Positions 38,288 through 46,799 are shown, counted from the stretch's first letter. The stretch: 64,000 nucleotides of DNA from Bradyrhizobium sp. WSM1743 (GCF_000473065.1 NZ_AXAZ01000013.1:1-64000); one strand, 5' to 3'. Notes: a model not told the origin generated them from the letters alone. Program-made: numbers and translations.

Positions 38288-38440
38288 CTGTTCGCTCCTT
38301 CACATCCGGGAATTCTTGCCGGAAGCATATCAAAAAGGATCGAAGCGCCAAACGGCAAAGCGGTGCTGGATTGTCACGCGGTCTGCCTGAGTGCCGCACG
38401 GCTATCGCATAAGACTCGTGGCGGCGGCCCTCAGTGCACG

Positions 38441-38576
38441 CCCTCGTCCTTCGAGACGGCGCTTACGCGCCTCCTCAGGATGAGGCTAATCGGCGTCAGA
38501 GCCCGTTGAAACTGCTGCCGCGCACGTCACCCCTCATCCTGAGGAGCCCGCCCAAAGCGGGCGTCTCGAAGGATGG
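38441..38576. repeat. MITE-like palindromic repeat, family C
   Basis: The left arm TCCTTCGAGACGGCGC...CCTCCTCAGGATGAGG and the right arm CCCTCATCCTGAGGAGCCCG...GCGTCTCGAAGGATGG are imperfect inverted copies about 40 bases long. No coding content. One copy in this window. Confidence 0.75.
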
Positions 38577-38605
38577 CCGCAAATCGCGCAGCGAGATCCC
38601 CAATG

Positions 38606-39031
38606 CTAGCTGTTGAGCTGCGGCGGCTTGAAGTCCGGGAAACGCGTGAGCATTGCGGTCTTGACGAACTTCAAGTGGGCGATGCTGCTCGCCAATTCCT
38701 TGAGCCGTCGCTGGCCGTTCGAGATGTCGGCCGCGAAGAGATCCTGATGATAATTATCGAGCGCCTCCCGCTCGAGATATTCATCGGTGCCGTTTCCGAA
38801 GGTGACGGATGCGCGCGCGAGAGCATCGTCAACACGACGGTTGAGCCCGGCCTGCTCCCTTTCCGCCTCCTGCAATGCTGTTTCGATCGCCGCCAGAACG
38901 GCACCGATCCGCACGCGATCGGTCTCCGCATCACGCTCGACGGAGCGGGCTTTGAAGCCTTTGTCCTCGCGGCGGGAGCCGAGAAGATTGTGTGCGCGCG
39001 CTCTCAGGAACAGCTGAAACATCTGGGCCAT
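38606..39031 (-). CDS. Conserved helical hypothetical protein
   Basis: 141 residues, soluble and almost wholly charged helix (VERDAETDRVRIGAVLAAIE, TALQEAEREQAGLNRRVDDA), with coiled-coil potential at about 30-75 and 85-120. There is no signal peptide. It starts 32 bases after the stop of the 39064-39354 gene on the same strand, so the two are probably an operon. No domain recognised. Confidence 0.62.
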   Translation of the reverse strand: MAQMFQLFLRARAHNLLGSRREDKGFKARSVERDAETDRVRIGAVLAAIETALQEAEREQAGLNRRVDDALARASVTFGNGTDEYLEREALDNYHQDLFAADISNGQRRLKELASSIAHLKFVKTAMLTRFPDFKPPQLNS

Positions 39032-39063
39032 CCCACATTCGAGATTCAGGCGGCTACCATCGG

Positions 39064-39354
39064 TCAGACATAGTTAACAAAGCCTAAATCCTGCGCCCGT
39101 CCTGCCTGGCTTTGTGCGATCCACGCCCGCCAAGCTCCTTCGTGCTTGGAATAGAGCTCGAGCCATCGGACTTCGCCCTCCGCGGCTGCTCCTTTTCGCG
39201 CGCGGATCTCGGATGTGAAATGCACTGTCTCGTTCGATGCAAGATCCAGTGCTTCGAACTCCGCCGTCTCTTCCGGAGACAGGCCGATCAGAACACGATG
39301 CCCTTGGGCGTCGACGAAATATCTGCGGGGCGCGTTGTGCCTTTGATCAGTCAT
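39064..39354 (-). CDS. Conserved small cytoplasmic protein
   Basis: 96 residues. The start RRYFVDAQGHRVLIGLSPEE followed by TAEFEALD, and the later WLELYSKHEGAWRAWIAQSQ, look like a compact conserved domain of rhizobial hypothetical proteins. It has no signal peptide or membrane segment. It is the first gene of a probable two-gene transcript with 38606-39031. Function unknown. Confidence 0.65.
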   Translation of the reverse strand: MTDQRHNAPRRYFVDAQGHRVLIGLSPEETAEFEALDLASNETVHFTSEIRARKGAAAEGEVRWLELYSKHEGAWRAWIAQSQAGRAQDLGFVNYV

Positions 39355-39667
39355 TCGAATGGCCCTCGTTCATGATCCAAGGCCCCGGAAGTTCTTTCAG
39401 CCGCCGATCAAAAGTACGAACAAACGCGATCAAAATGAGGACGCAAGTCGCGCCCAGCAACGTAATCAAATACACCATTCACGCCTACCTATGCGAGCCG
39501 CGAAAAATATCGAGGCGGCTAAACTCTCGCCATGAACCGATACGTTCTAGGCCGCCTTTCCGAAGCTCTCAAGGACCGCACCATGTTAACCTAATTGCAC
39601 ATGGTTATCAGACCTGGCTGCAAAACAAGATCAGCTCCGGCTCAACATCGCGCCCATGGCTCTGCCA
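39355..39667. other. Non-coding spacer
   Basis: 313 bases, AT-richer than surrounding genes. Short frames here lack family similarity and ribosome sites. Promoter of the leftward two-gene unit is expected near 39360-39420. Confidence 0.35.
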
Positions 39668-39844
39668 TTACGATGGATGCTCACTTTGCCTAGCTCCCAT
39701 CGATGCCGGCGTGTAGGGCGCATAAAGACGATATCGTGCCGATCGCTTGCGCGAGCGCCATGCCCGCACACCATAGCCACAGCAAAAGCCAGCTGCAAAA
39801 ATCGAAATCAAAAGCAGAACTGCAAGCATTTGGAATGTTCCCAA
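39668..39844 (-). CDS. Possible small membrane protein
   Basis: About 58 residues from TTG 39844, preceded by GGAGGAG at a spacing of about 11; an in-frame ATG at 39829 gives 53 residues. It has a single membrane segment (MLAVLLLISIFAAGFCCGYG) followed by a basic stretch (VRAWRSRKRSARYRLY), giving an inside-positive topology. Small one-pass proteins of this build are common in rhizobia. Coding status is uncertain because the region is otherwise gene-poor. Confidence 0.4.
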   Translation of the reverse strand: MGTFQMLAVLLLISIFAAGFCCGYGVRAWRSRKRSARYRLYAPYTPASMGARQSEHPS

Positions 39845-40398
39845 TTTTCGGAACGCTCCTCCCGGCACATTTCAACGTGATGCTGCGACGACTTCAAGAT
39901 CACCGGCGCTGAAACTTTTGTCAGACGAACATGAAGTTTGTGCAACGTGGTGCTTGAAGTTTGGTCGTCGCGAAAACCAAGTCCCAAAGGATGACGCAAT
40001 CTCTCATCAATTCGCGAGCGATATCCAGCCCGCGATGTTAACCCCTGTTCACTCCGGCAAGCAGCCTCAAACGAAGCGACTGAACGCGCTGCGGTCGGGC
40101 ATAGCTGCGATCTGCACGATATGCCTCCGACAGGTTCTCGAACGCATCTGGTGGCCCTCGCGGACGACACTGCTGGCGAAACATCCGTGGTTATACGGAG
40201 CGCCCTGCACCAACTTCATCGCGGTAAGGTTGAGAGGTTAGCTTAATCTGCGTTGTTTGTTGCGAACTCTCAGCGATTGCTTATCCATCTCTCGCACCGG
40301 GCTCCCCCAAGCCCGGCCCCACCCAAGCAAAGCCGTCGAGCGAACATGGGTCCGCTTGGCGGCTTTGTCGTTTTGTCGACGAGAGGATCATTTCGGTT
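39845..40398. other. Gene-poor stretch
   Basis: 554 bases with only short unconvincing frames on both strands. The last 60 bases probably carry the promoter and the AGAGGA ribosome site of the 57-residue gene at 40399. Confidence 0.35.
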
Positions 40399-40572
40399 AT
40401 GGCGCGCAGGCCCTGGTCGTTCAAGGAAGATCGCCGGCTCATGGAGCTGGCCAAGTCTTCAGCCTCGCTGGAGCAAGCGGCGAAAGTTCTCGGGCGCTCG
40501 CCTGATGCGATCAAGCGCATGGCGTTGCGCCTTGGCCTTTCGTTGAAGTCGAAGGCGGCGAAGAAAACCTGA
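40399..40572 (+). CDS. 57-residue Myb/SANT-like helix-turn-helix protein
   Basis: A short gene from ATG 40399 to TGA 40572. The product begins MARRPWSFKEDRRLMELAKS and continues with an HTH-like EQAAKVLGRSPDAIKRMALR and a lysine-rich tail. The pattern of Trp, acidic start and RSPDAIKRMALRLGL resembles the single Myb/SANT or GcrA-like DNA-binding helices found in small alphaproteobacterial regulators. AGAGGA lies 11 bases upstream. A hairpin at 40589-40612 may terminate it. A role as DNA-binding regulator is inferred. Confidence 0.75.
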   Translation: MARRPWSFKEDRRLMELAKSSASLEQAAKVLGRSPDAIKRMALRLGLSLKSKAAKKT

Positions 40573-40588
40573 CTGCAAAAACGGCAAC

Positions 40589-40612
40589 GCTCGCCGCATG
40601 CGGGCGGCGAGC
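40589..40612 (+). terminator. Candidate terminator after the small HTH gene
   Basis: A perfect 9-base inverted repeat (GCTCGCCGC / GCGGCGAGC) with a 6-base loop, 16 bases after the stop codon, followed by ATTGATTG. The T-tract is weak. It could also serve the convergent leftward gene ending at 40652. Confidence 0.55.
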
Positions 40613-40651
40613 ATTGATTGAGCGTCCCGTCCGGTGGTCTAGCCCGCTCAA

Positions 40652-40876
40652 CTAGTTATGCGTCTTCTTCTGGGAGCCCATCCCCGGGCTGGTGCCGTAA
40701 TTCGGCGTCCCCGTTCCCTTGAACGCGCCACCCATGCTGTCCGACCCGGAATTGGTGCCCGTGCCGCTGCGGGGCGCGGTGGGCTGCGTGCCCGATGGCG
40801 TGTCTTTGGTCCCCTGCGCCGAGGCCACAGAGCTCCCGACAGCCAACGCAAGGAGGAGGCTTAACGTCCTGATCAT
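40652..40876 (-). CDS. Small secreted Gly/Ser/Thr-rich protein
   Basis: 74 residues from ATG 40876. The signal peptide is MIRTLSLLLALAVGSSVASA. The mature part begins QGTKDTPSGTQPTAP, is low-complexity (Gly, Ser, Thr, Pro) and ends MGSQKKTHN. It shares the signal-plus-QGTKD start with the protein at 36087-36332. The frame stays open to 40930, but the ATG matches the signal peptide. No function known. Confidence 0.62.
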   Translation of the reverse strand: MIRTLSLLLALAVGSSVASAQGTKDTPSGTQPTAPRSGTGTNSGSDSMGGAFKGTGTPNYGTSPGMGSQKKTHN

Positions 40877-41053
40877 ACTGCTCAACTTTCCATGCTCGTT
40901 TCTATCCCGGGCCGCCAGACCATTGGTCAAGCCATCGCTCGGGTGGGCCTTTCCGGGCCGGTCTCCGTTAAACCCTATCTTAGCCCCCGCTGGCTAGGAT
41001 CAATCTTCAAGCCTTGCCCGAATTTGAACCTCGCCTGATTTCGCCTGAACCGG

Positions 41054-42646
41054 ATGCGACTGCTGCGACCAAGCCTTCCGTTTGCGGCGCTCGTGCTTGC
41101 GAGCACGATGGCGTTCGCCTTGGCGGGCCATTTCGGCGCTGAGGCGGTCATTCGCCACCAGCAGACGCATCAGCTCAACGAGCTGACCGAGGTCGTTCTG
41201 CGCCGGTCGGAATTTGCGGTCGATTTTGCCGCGGCCAGCCTGGACGAGCTCGCGAGGCGCAAGCTCGCCAGCTGCGAGCCGGGGGCGCTGCAAGCCATCC
41301 GCCTGCACGTCTACCAGCGCTCGGCGATCAAGGACGTCCGGCTCGTCAAACCGGATGGCTCCGTGATCTGCTCGGCCTATTCCGAGACGCTCGAATTCGA
41401 CAAGGGATGGGTGGATCGGCGCGACATGCTGCCTTCGCGCGACAAGGCGCTTTCGCTGTTTCGCGTGGAGCAGTTCGGGGGCGACGCCCTGGGCGTGCTC
41501 GGGGACATCGATGGCAGCTCCGCGCTCGTCGCCATTGTCGGCATTAACGCCAGCCTCTTCGACATCATGCCCGCCGAGCTGCGCGCACGCAGCGACGTGA
41601 TCCTCGCCTTGAGCAATGGCGAGAAGCTCGGCGAATTCCAGACCGACGCCGGCAAGTCCCTGCTCGAGCCGATCAGCTTCGACAGAAACTCCAGTCGCTT
41701 CCCGCTTCGTGCCACGATCCAGCTCGAGCGCGCGGTGCTTTCGAGCTGGAATAACGAGGCTTATTGGCCCACAGTCGCGGTGGCTCTCGGACTTGGCGCG
41801 ATCTTTGGCATCCTGCTGGCACGCAGCCGCCGCATGGAGGGTCCTGTCGCCGATCTCGATCGGGCGCTGGCAGCCGGCGAGTTCAAGCCATACTATCAAC
41901 CGATCTTCGACCTCAGGACAGGTCAGATCAAGGGCTGCGAGATTCTGGCTCGCTGGCTGCGCCGAGATGGCTCGGTGGTCCCGCCGATGAACTTCATTCC
42001 GCTCGCCGAATCCAGTGGGCGCATCCAGGCGATGACTTGGCAGATCCTGGGATCGGCGCTTGCCGAGCTGAGGCCATTGCTCAGGGCAAACAAGAATTTC
42101 AAGCTGTCCCTGAATGTCGTGCCCAACCATCTCCTGAGTGCCGGCTTCGTCGAAACGCTGCGCCACACGGTCCTGACGGCTCGAGTCTCCGCGCGCCAGA
42201 TCGTGGTCGAGATCACCGAGCGCGACGAGCTCGACGATCTCGCGCGCGCCGCGGCGGTCGTGGCCGAGCTGCGGGACCGTGGCTTCCGCGTCGCTATCGA
42301 CGACGTCGGCGTCGGCCATAGCGGACTGTCCCGGCTGAAGGGCCTCGGCGCCGACATGATCAAGATCGATAAGTTCTTCGTGGACACGATCACCGTGGAC
42401 GCATCGACGACGGCGATCGTGGAAATGCTGGTGGCGCTCGCGAAGGACCTCAATATGACCGTGGTCGCGGAAGGCATCGAGACGGAGGAGCAGCTCCGCG
42501 CATTGATCGCGTCCGGCGTCGAGGAGGGTCAAGGCTATCTCGTTGCGCCGCCCGTGCCCTCTGCCCGCTTCCATGAGCTCGTGGAGTCGCGCCGCGTGAC
42601 GCAATCAGGCGCGGCGGTCTCCGGCGACACAGTTTTGGTGGCCTGA
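41054..42646 (+). CDS. c-di-GMP phosphodiesterase with periplasmic CSS domain and EAL domain
   Basis: 530 residues. A membrane segment at about 8-27, a periplasmic CSS-motif domain (KLASCEPGALQAIR, DVRLVKPDGSVICSA, about 40-235), a second membrane segment (VAVALGLGAIFGILLA), then a C-terminal EAL domain (about 270-515). EAL residues are mostly kept: EILARW in place of EALLRW, LNVVPNH, VVEITERD, AIDDVGVGHSG, MIKIDKFF, VVAEGIETEEQ and GQGYLVA. It is therefore likely to degrade c-di-GMP. CSS-domain enzymes respond to periplasmic redox state through their cysteines. Tandem with a VanZ-like gene 72 bases downstream. Confidence 0.9.
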   Translation: MRLLRPSLPFAALVLASTMAFALAGHFGAEAVIRHQQTHQLNELTEVVLRRSEFAVDFAAASLDELARRKLASCEPGALQAIRLHVYQRSAIKDVRLVKPDGSVICSAYSETLEFDKGWVDRRDMLPSRDKALSLFRVEQFGGDALGVLGDIDGSSALVAIVGINASLFDIMPAELRARSDVILALSNGEKLGEFQTDAGKSLLEPISFDRNSSRFPLRATIQLERAVLSSWNNEAYWPTVAVALGLGAIFGILLARSRRMEGPVADLDRALAAGEFKPYYQPIFDLRTGQIKGCEILARWLRRDGSVVPPMNFIPLAESSGRIQAMTWQILGSALAELRPLLRANKNFKLSLNVVPNHLLSAGFVETLRHTVLTARVSARQIVVEITERDELDDLARAAAVVAELRDRGFRVAIDDVGVGHSGLSRLKGLGADMIKIDKFFVDTITVDASTTAIVEMLVALAKDLNMTVVAEGIETEEQLRALIASGVEEGQGYLVAPPVPSARFHELVESRRVTQSGAAVSGDTVLVA

Positions 42647-42718
42647 CCCCAACGCGGGCCTTTAACGATATTTTCGGCTTTCGAACAAGACCGGCAACCA
42701 ACCGGCTATGCTGGCGCC

Positions 42719-43081
42719 ATGCGCAGCCACCTCATTGCAGCCGCGAGCATCTGTCTTGCACTGATCGTCTACGCCACCCTGGCGAGGCTGTCGGGAAGGC
42801 CCGCGCTCATCGGGCATCACGAGACCTATTGGGTCGTCGTGATCGAGCGCTTCAGCGCCTATGGGCTGCTCGGCTTCCTTCTTTCCTTCCTGCTGCCCGG
42901 ACGGTTTGGTTTGGCTTGCTCTCTCGTCATAGCCGTCGCTATGGGGCTGGAGTTCATGCAATCGTTCATACCCGACCGCGATCCGGGCTTTCTCGACGTG
43001 TTGCAGAAGGCGGCGGGAGGCACCGTGGGCGTCATGCTCGCCCAGATGATCCTGGCGTTCCTGCCCAGACCACCGTCCTGA
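42719..43081 (+). CDS. VanZ-like family membrane protein
   Basis: 120 residues with three to four membrane segments (IAAASICLALIVYATLARLS, AYGLLGFLLSFLLPG, LACSLVIAVAMGLEFMQSFI). The last leads into the VanZ-type motif IPDRDPGFLDVLQKAAGGTVG. The family is widespread and poorly understood; the founding member gives low teicoplanin resistance. It is convergent with the CHRD gene. No evidence of antibiotic resistance here. Confidence 0.8.
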   Translation: MRSHLIAAASICLALIVYATLARLSGRPALIGHHETYWVVVIERFSAYGLLGFLLSFLLPGRFGLACSLVIAVAMGLEFMQSFIPDRDPGFLDVLQKAAGGTVGVMLAQMILAFLPRPPS

Positions 43082-43125
43082 AGCGGCCAGCATCGCCCTG
43101 GCGAGATGACCGCGGGACCCGGTCC

Positions 43126-43572
43126 TTACTTCACCATCTGACCGCGCAACTCACCGCCTGGGTTCGCGGCCGTGTGGATGTTTGCGTACCATTTGCCAGC
43201 CAGCAGATCTGCCGCCTGCTCATCGGTGAGCGTGGCACTGCCTTGGATCGGGCTTTGCACCGTCTTGAACGGCAGGACGATGCCAGCATTCTTGCCGGCC
43301 TCGCCGGGACCGTGAAAATGCGCTCCCATCGCCGGCCCCGTGAGTCCGGTATAGGTAACGACGTAAGTCAAAACCTTGGCTTCAGTGTCGTAGCTTGCCT
43401 CGGCCTTGCCCGACCCGGTTGAGCCGTTCGGAGGCACTTCGTTGCTTCCCTTGAGCTCGGCTTGCAGCTTCACGACTTCCGCGCTTGCCGTTCCGCTCGC
43501 CGCAATGACGCTTCCAACGAGCGCGAGCGTTCCCAACAACGCCAACGTCGGCCGACACACGGCTTTGCTCAT
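43126..43572 (-). CDS. Secreted CHRD-domain protein
   Basis: 148 residues. The signal peptide covers about residues 1-31 (LALLGTLALVGSVIAASG, cleavage near TASA). The rest is one CHRD domain: LKGSNEVPPNGSTGSGKAE, LTYVVTYTGLTGP, GAHFHGPGEAGKNAGIV, and the end WYANIHTAANPGGELRGQMV. The His-rich H-F-H and NIHT motifs are typical. CHRD is named after chordin; bacterial members are periplasmic or secreted and their role is unclear. Confidence 0.9.
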   Translation of the reverse strand: MSKAVCRPTLALLGTLALVGSVIAASGTASAEVVKLQAELKGSNEVPPNGSTGSGKAEASYDTEAKVLTYVVTYTGLTGPAMGAHFHGPGEAGKNAGIVLPFKTVQSPIQGSATLTDEQAADLLAGKWYANIHTAANPGGELRGQMVK

Positions 43573-43713
43573 GCACTCCTCCCGCGCACTCCGCTCCCTA
43601 TCGCGATCGAAACACCGACGGCAGCCGGAAATTCCACCACGGAGCTTATGCTGATTCGGGGCAACAACCGCGGGATTTAGCCTTCGCAGTCAAGGCCCCG
43701 ACCACGCGGGGAC

Positions 43714-43998
43714 TCAGGCCGCCCCACGCCTGGCGTGGAACTCGGAGGGAGCCAGGAGCTCACCCATCTGCCGGTGGGTGTTGTGCAGCGCTTCAATGGC
43801 GCAATCGAGGTCGAGATCCGCCTCGCGAACGGATGCAAAGAATTTGGCCGTCAGCGCCAGATCGAGCTTGACGCGCGTCGCCCCGTCGCGGCTCTTCCGA
43901 CGATCGAGCGACAAATGGATGGCACGTTCGCGGGCCTCCGTTGCACCGCAGCCGCAAAGCGCGCCGAGCTCGTCGTATGTCATCCAGATTTGAGGCAT
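43714..43998 (-). CDS. Conserved small cytoplasmic protein
   Basis: 94 residues, no signal peptide. The start MPQIWMTYDELGALCGCGAT, then AREAIHLSLDRRKSRDG-like content, resembles an HTH-like recognition region followed by a helical C-terminus (DLDCAIEALHNTHRQMGELL). It may bind nucleic acid, but the similarity is only at the level of pattern. It stands alone between the CHRD gene and a repeat cluster. Confidence 0.6.
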   Translation of the reverse strand: MPQIWMTYDELGALCGCGATEARERAIHLSLDRRKSRDGATRVKLDLALTAKFFASVREADLDLDCAIEALHNTHRQMGELLAPSEFHARRGAA

Positions 43999-44165
43999 GT
44001 TCTTCCACCACGCTAGATCGGGCGCGAGACTAGCTCTCGCTTCTAAAGGCAGAGTTGCTGCAACGCGGCCGCGGCGCGAATTCGAGACAACAATGTCAAC
44101 GCAATGCTAATCGTGGCCCTAGAGCATGATGAGATCAGGTTTGATTGCTACAACGTAAGTGCACT

Positions 44166-44283
44166 CCCTCTCCCGCTTGCGGGAGAGGGCTGGGGAGAGG
44201 GTGTTTCCGCAATGGGATAACCCCCTAGAGGAGAAAGCCCTCACCCGCGCCTTCGGCGCGACCTCTCCCGCAAGCGGGAGAGG
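44166..44283. repeat. MITE-like palindromic repeat, family A copy 2
   Basis: Terminal hairpins CCCTCTCCCGC-TT-GCGGGAGAGGG (44166-44189) and CCTCTCCCGC-AA-GCGGGAGAGG (44262-44283). The inner block contains a TTTCCGCAATGGGATAA segment, the reverse complement of the matching part of copy 1 at 37774-37951. Non-coding. Confidence 0.85.
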
Positions 44284-44332
44284 TTGCACCGAGCCCGTGG
44301 CAATCGACTCAACCTAAAGCCATTCCGCTTCA

Positions 44333-44385
44333 GAGCATGATCCGGAAAAATGTGAAGCGGTTCTCGGAAAAGATCATGCTCAAAC
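44333..44385. repeat. Dispersed palindromic repeat, copy 2 (complete)
   Basis: It begins GAGCATGATCCGGAAAAATG and ends AAAAGATCATGCTCAAAC, so its ends are inverted repeats (GAGCATGATC / GATCATGCTC). It is the reverse complement of the element at 35720-35765 with a few changes. A partial GAGCATGATGAGATC also occurs near 44122. Confidence 0.85.
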
Positions 44386-44473
44386 AAAAGGTGCGACGAC
44401 GTTTCATCCAAATCTCAGCGCGCCTCAGGCGCGAGCGCGGGTGGAGCTGCGCGGATTGCCGTCGTACTGGCTC

Positions 44474-44917
44474 TTACTTGGGCGAGCCAGCCGGGAACGG
44501 ATGCCGCGGCCGGGACCGGCCGTCGAGCCTCTTGGGCAGCTTGTCGGCATTGAGCTTCACGACCGCGCACCGGGCGTCGGCAGCCGGCGCCTCTTCCTGG
44601 CTGTAGATCAGCGTCGCTTCGAACGTCACCTCGGGCGCCTGCCGAGCCGTGCCCGAACAGGTCGCCATCGCACCGCTATACACGCCGGAGAGCTCGACCT
44701 CGACCTCGTCGAGTCCGAACACCGTCGGCGGCCCGTCGGCATGTCGCCGTGTGGTCAGAACGGCCGTGAAACGCTGGTCGTCATCGAACTGGTACGAGCC
44801 GCCATAGGTGAAGAAGCTGTCACTGCCCGAGATCCGGCCCTGGGCCAGATGCACGATACCGGTGCCCTGCGCTTGCGCGGTTCTGAACCACGCTGCGTAT
44901 TTGCCCTCTTTCAGCAT
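44474..44917 (-). CDS. GrlR-like protein
   Basis: 147 residues from ATG 44917. The start MLKEGKYAAWFRTAQAQGTG and the segments GRISGSDSFFTYGGSYQFDD and TVFGLDEVEVELSGVYSG match the beta-barrel GrlR family, known from regulators of type III secretion in enteric bacteria. Rhizobial members usually stand alone, and their target is unknown. A C-terminal tail (KLPKRLDGRSRPRHPF) is basic. The frame stays open to 45049, but the ATG fits the family start. It lies downstream of the chemotaxis operon but is separated from it by a hairpin. Confidence 0.78.
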   Translation of the reverse strand: MLKEGKYAAWFRTAQAQGTGIVHLAQGRISGSDSFFTYGGSYQFDDDQRFTAVLTTRRHADGPPTVFGLDEVEVELSGVYSGAMATCSGTARQAPEVTFEATLIYSQEEAPAADARCAVVKLNADKLPKRLDGRSRPRHPFPAGSPK

Positions 44918-45037
44918 GGAAACATCCACCCATGAATTCCCTGCGTATTTGCAACGAACGGTGGGGGCGCGACAATGACCGTCGCCGGCGAGCATTCCGC
45001 CACGGTTAACGCCCTGCAAAGTCAATCGGTCAAATTT

Positions 45038-45065
45038 CTGCGGGCGCACGAGGCGATGCCCGCAG
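45038..45065 (-). terminator. Candidate terminator of the chemotaxis operon
   Basis: A perfect 8-base inverted repeat (CTGCGGGC / GCCCGCAG) with a 12-base loop, 6 bases after the stop of the last operon gene. On the minus strand it is followed by AAATTTGACC, so the T-tract is weak. Confidence 0.5.
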
Positions 45066-45071
45066 CAACAA

Positions 45072-46799
45072 TCAAAACAATTCTATCCCGTCGTCCGCAG
45101 CCTCGACTGCCTCGAGCCGGCGCGTGGTGGTGACCGACGTCAGCCCGAGCGCTTGCAGGAATTCCCGGTGGACGTCCCGCTCGCGCTCCATCGTGTAACG
45201 CGCAAACAGCTGGTCGAGCATCGTTTCGTCCTGCGCTTGCGGCCGCGGCTTCTGCGCGCCCGCGCTCGCGGTCTCGAGCCGCGCCGCGACCGCGGGCAAT
45301 GCCGCGGAGCCTTCACCAAGCGTGGTCATCAGGGCTTGCGCCGAATTCATGAGCCCCTCGAATTCCGCACCTTCATCGACGAGCCGGCTCATCAGCCTGC
45401 CGAGCCGTTCATTGCCGGCCTCGACCTCGCGCAGCGCCTGGAGAATCTGCGGTTCGAGCTTGGCGAGCTGCGTCGGATCGCCCTGCACGCGAAGCTCCTT
45501 CAGGTCCCTCGCCGAGCGCTCGATGCCGTCGAGCACGGGCCTCAGACGCCCCGCTCCCACCGCGACCTGATCGGCGGTGGCCTTCAGCTCGTTGGCAATG
45601 ACGACGAAAGCGCTGCCGCGGCTGCCGAGATGGCTAGCCTTGAGGCCCGCATTCATTCCGATGAGCGTGATGTCGACTGTCGCCTCGGCCAGCCCGGCGA
45701 TCGCCTGGCGGAATTTCGTCAGCGTGTCCTCGACGATCGCGAGCGCCTCGTCCACCGAGCGGCCGGCGCCCTCGCAGGTCGCAATCAGGGTGGAGGCGTG
45801 CGCCAGCGTCTGCTTGATGCGCGCCAGGAACGATGACGAACCGTCGTCCTCACCGCCGAACAGGGTGCGGCCGTGGCCGACGACACTGCCCGCATCGTGC
45901 AGGATGGCGGTCAACGCGCGAACGATCTGGCCGATGTCACCGCCGAACTCGCGCTGGGCATCTCTCAGCTGGGCCGCCTGCAATTGACAAATCGTGCGCG
46001 CGCCGTCGTCGCTCGCGACAGGTTCGGGAACGAGGCTCGGGGCGGGTCCCGAGGCGAGCGTGAGGCCGTGCGAGACATGCTCGAGACGCTGACGCGTGCT
46101 GTCGCCGGCCTGCAAGGAGATGATCGCGCTGCCGACGGCCTCGGCGATCTTCCTGGTGCTGGAACTTGCGAGATCGGCGAGATGGCTGCCGTTGCTGCGC
46201 TGATCGCGCAATCCGGAATAGGCGGAGCCGAGTTCGACGCTCTCCGCCGCCAGTTGATTGCGGTAGCGGCTTTCGAATTCCTTCTGCCGGCCGAATGCGG
46301 TGGCGACCGCCTCGGCCAGGCGCTGCTGATCCCGCGCGCAGCCCTCGATCGCGCCCTGCACGGCCTTGCCGAGATCGTAGGCCTCCTGCGTGAAGGCGAG
46401 AAAGCCCTCGCGGTCGCCGTCGAGCGAGGCGGCCTCGATCCGCGCGCTGCGGGCGATGATGGTGATCATCTGGATGTGCTTGAACAGCGGCTTGAGCAGA
46501 GCAGATGCCTCCGCCGTGCTCTTGCCGATGGTCTCGAGCAGCGCGGTCTCGGCCGGCAGCGCCTGCGCCAGCTCGCTGAGCCGCGCGGCGATCTCCTGGA
46601 GCGCGGTCGCGGCCCCCTCGATCTCTGCACCTGAGAGTTCCGAGGAAAGCGTTGCAAGGCCGTGGTTCAGCTCCTTGAAGATGAGATGGCCGCGTCCGAG
46701 CTCGTGGCCGACGCGCGCGAACACGTCCTCGATGCGCGAGGAGACGTCCTCGATCCCTGCGATGGCCTCGGTGAGCGTATTGGCTGGAATGAGCGACAT
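45072..46799 (-). CDS. Soluble MCP-like chemotaxis protein
   Basis: 575 residues from ATG 46799, with AGGT upstream and no membrane segment. It is helical throughout. Two separate segments, QMITIIARSARIEAASLDGD (about residues 110-130, continuing to 147) and DITLIGMNAGLKASHLGSRG (about 376-395, continuing to 412), resemble diverged versions of the MCP signalling hairpin ([15 protein letters not shown]...[13 protein letters not shown]). The gene lies 3 bases after cheB and is the last of the operon. It may join the chemoreceptor array or act as a scaffold or sink. The family is otherwise annotated only as a chemotaxis protein. Confidence 0.72.
   Translation of the reverse strand: MSLIPANTLTEAIAGIEDVSSRIEDVFARVGHELGRGHLIFKELNHGLATLSSELSGAEIEGAATALQEIAARLSELAQALPAETALLETIGKSTAEASALLKPLFKHIQMITIIARSARIEAASLDGDREGFLAFTQEAYDLGKAVQGAIEGCARDQQRLAEAVATAFGRQKEFESRYRNQLAAESVELGSAYSGLRDQRSNGSHLADLASSSTRKIAEAVGSAIISLQAGDSTRQRLEHVSHGLTLASGPAPSLVPEPVASDDGARTICQLQAAQLRDAQREFGGDIGQIVRALTAILHDAGSVVGHGRTLFGGEDDGSSSFLARIKQTLAHASTLIATCEGAGRSVDEALAIVEDTLTKFRQAIAGLAEATVDITLIGMNAGLKASHLGSRGSAFVVIANELKATADQVAVGAGRLRPVLDGIERSARDLKELRVQGDPTQLAKLEPQILQALREVEAGNERLGRLMSRLVDEGAEFEGLMNSAQALMTTLGEGSAALPAVAARLETASAGAQKPRPQAQDETMLDQLFARYTMERERDVHREFLQALGLTSVTTTRRLEAVEAADDGIELF

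Noticed and set aside
41000..42604. 534-codon minus-strand frame opposite the EAL protein
   Set aside because: Shadow frame; the plus-strand product has complete CSS and EAL features.
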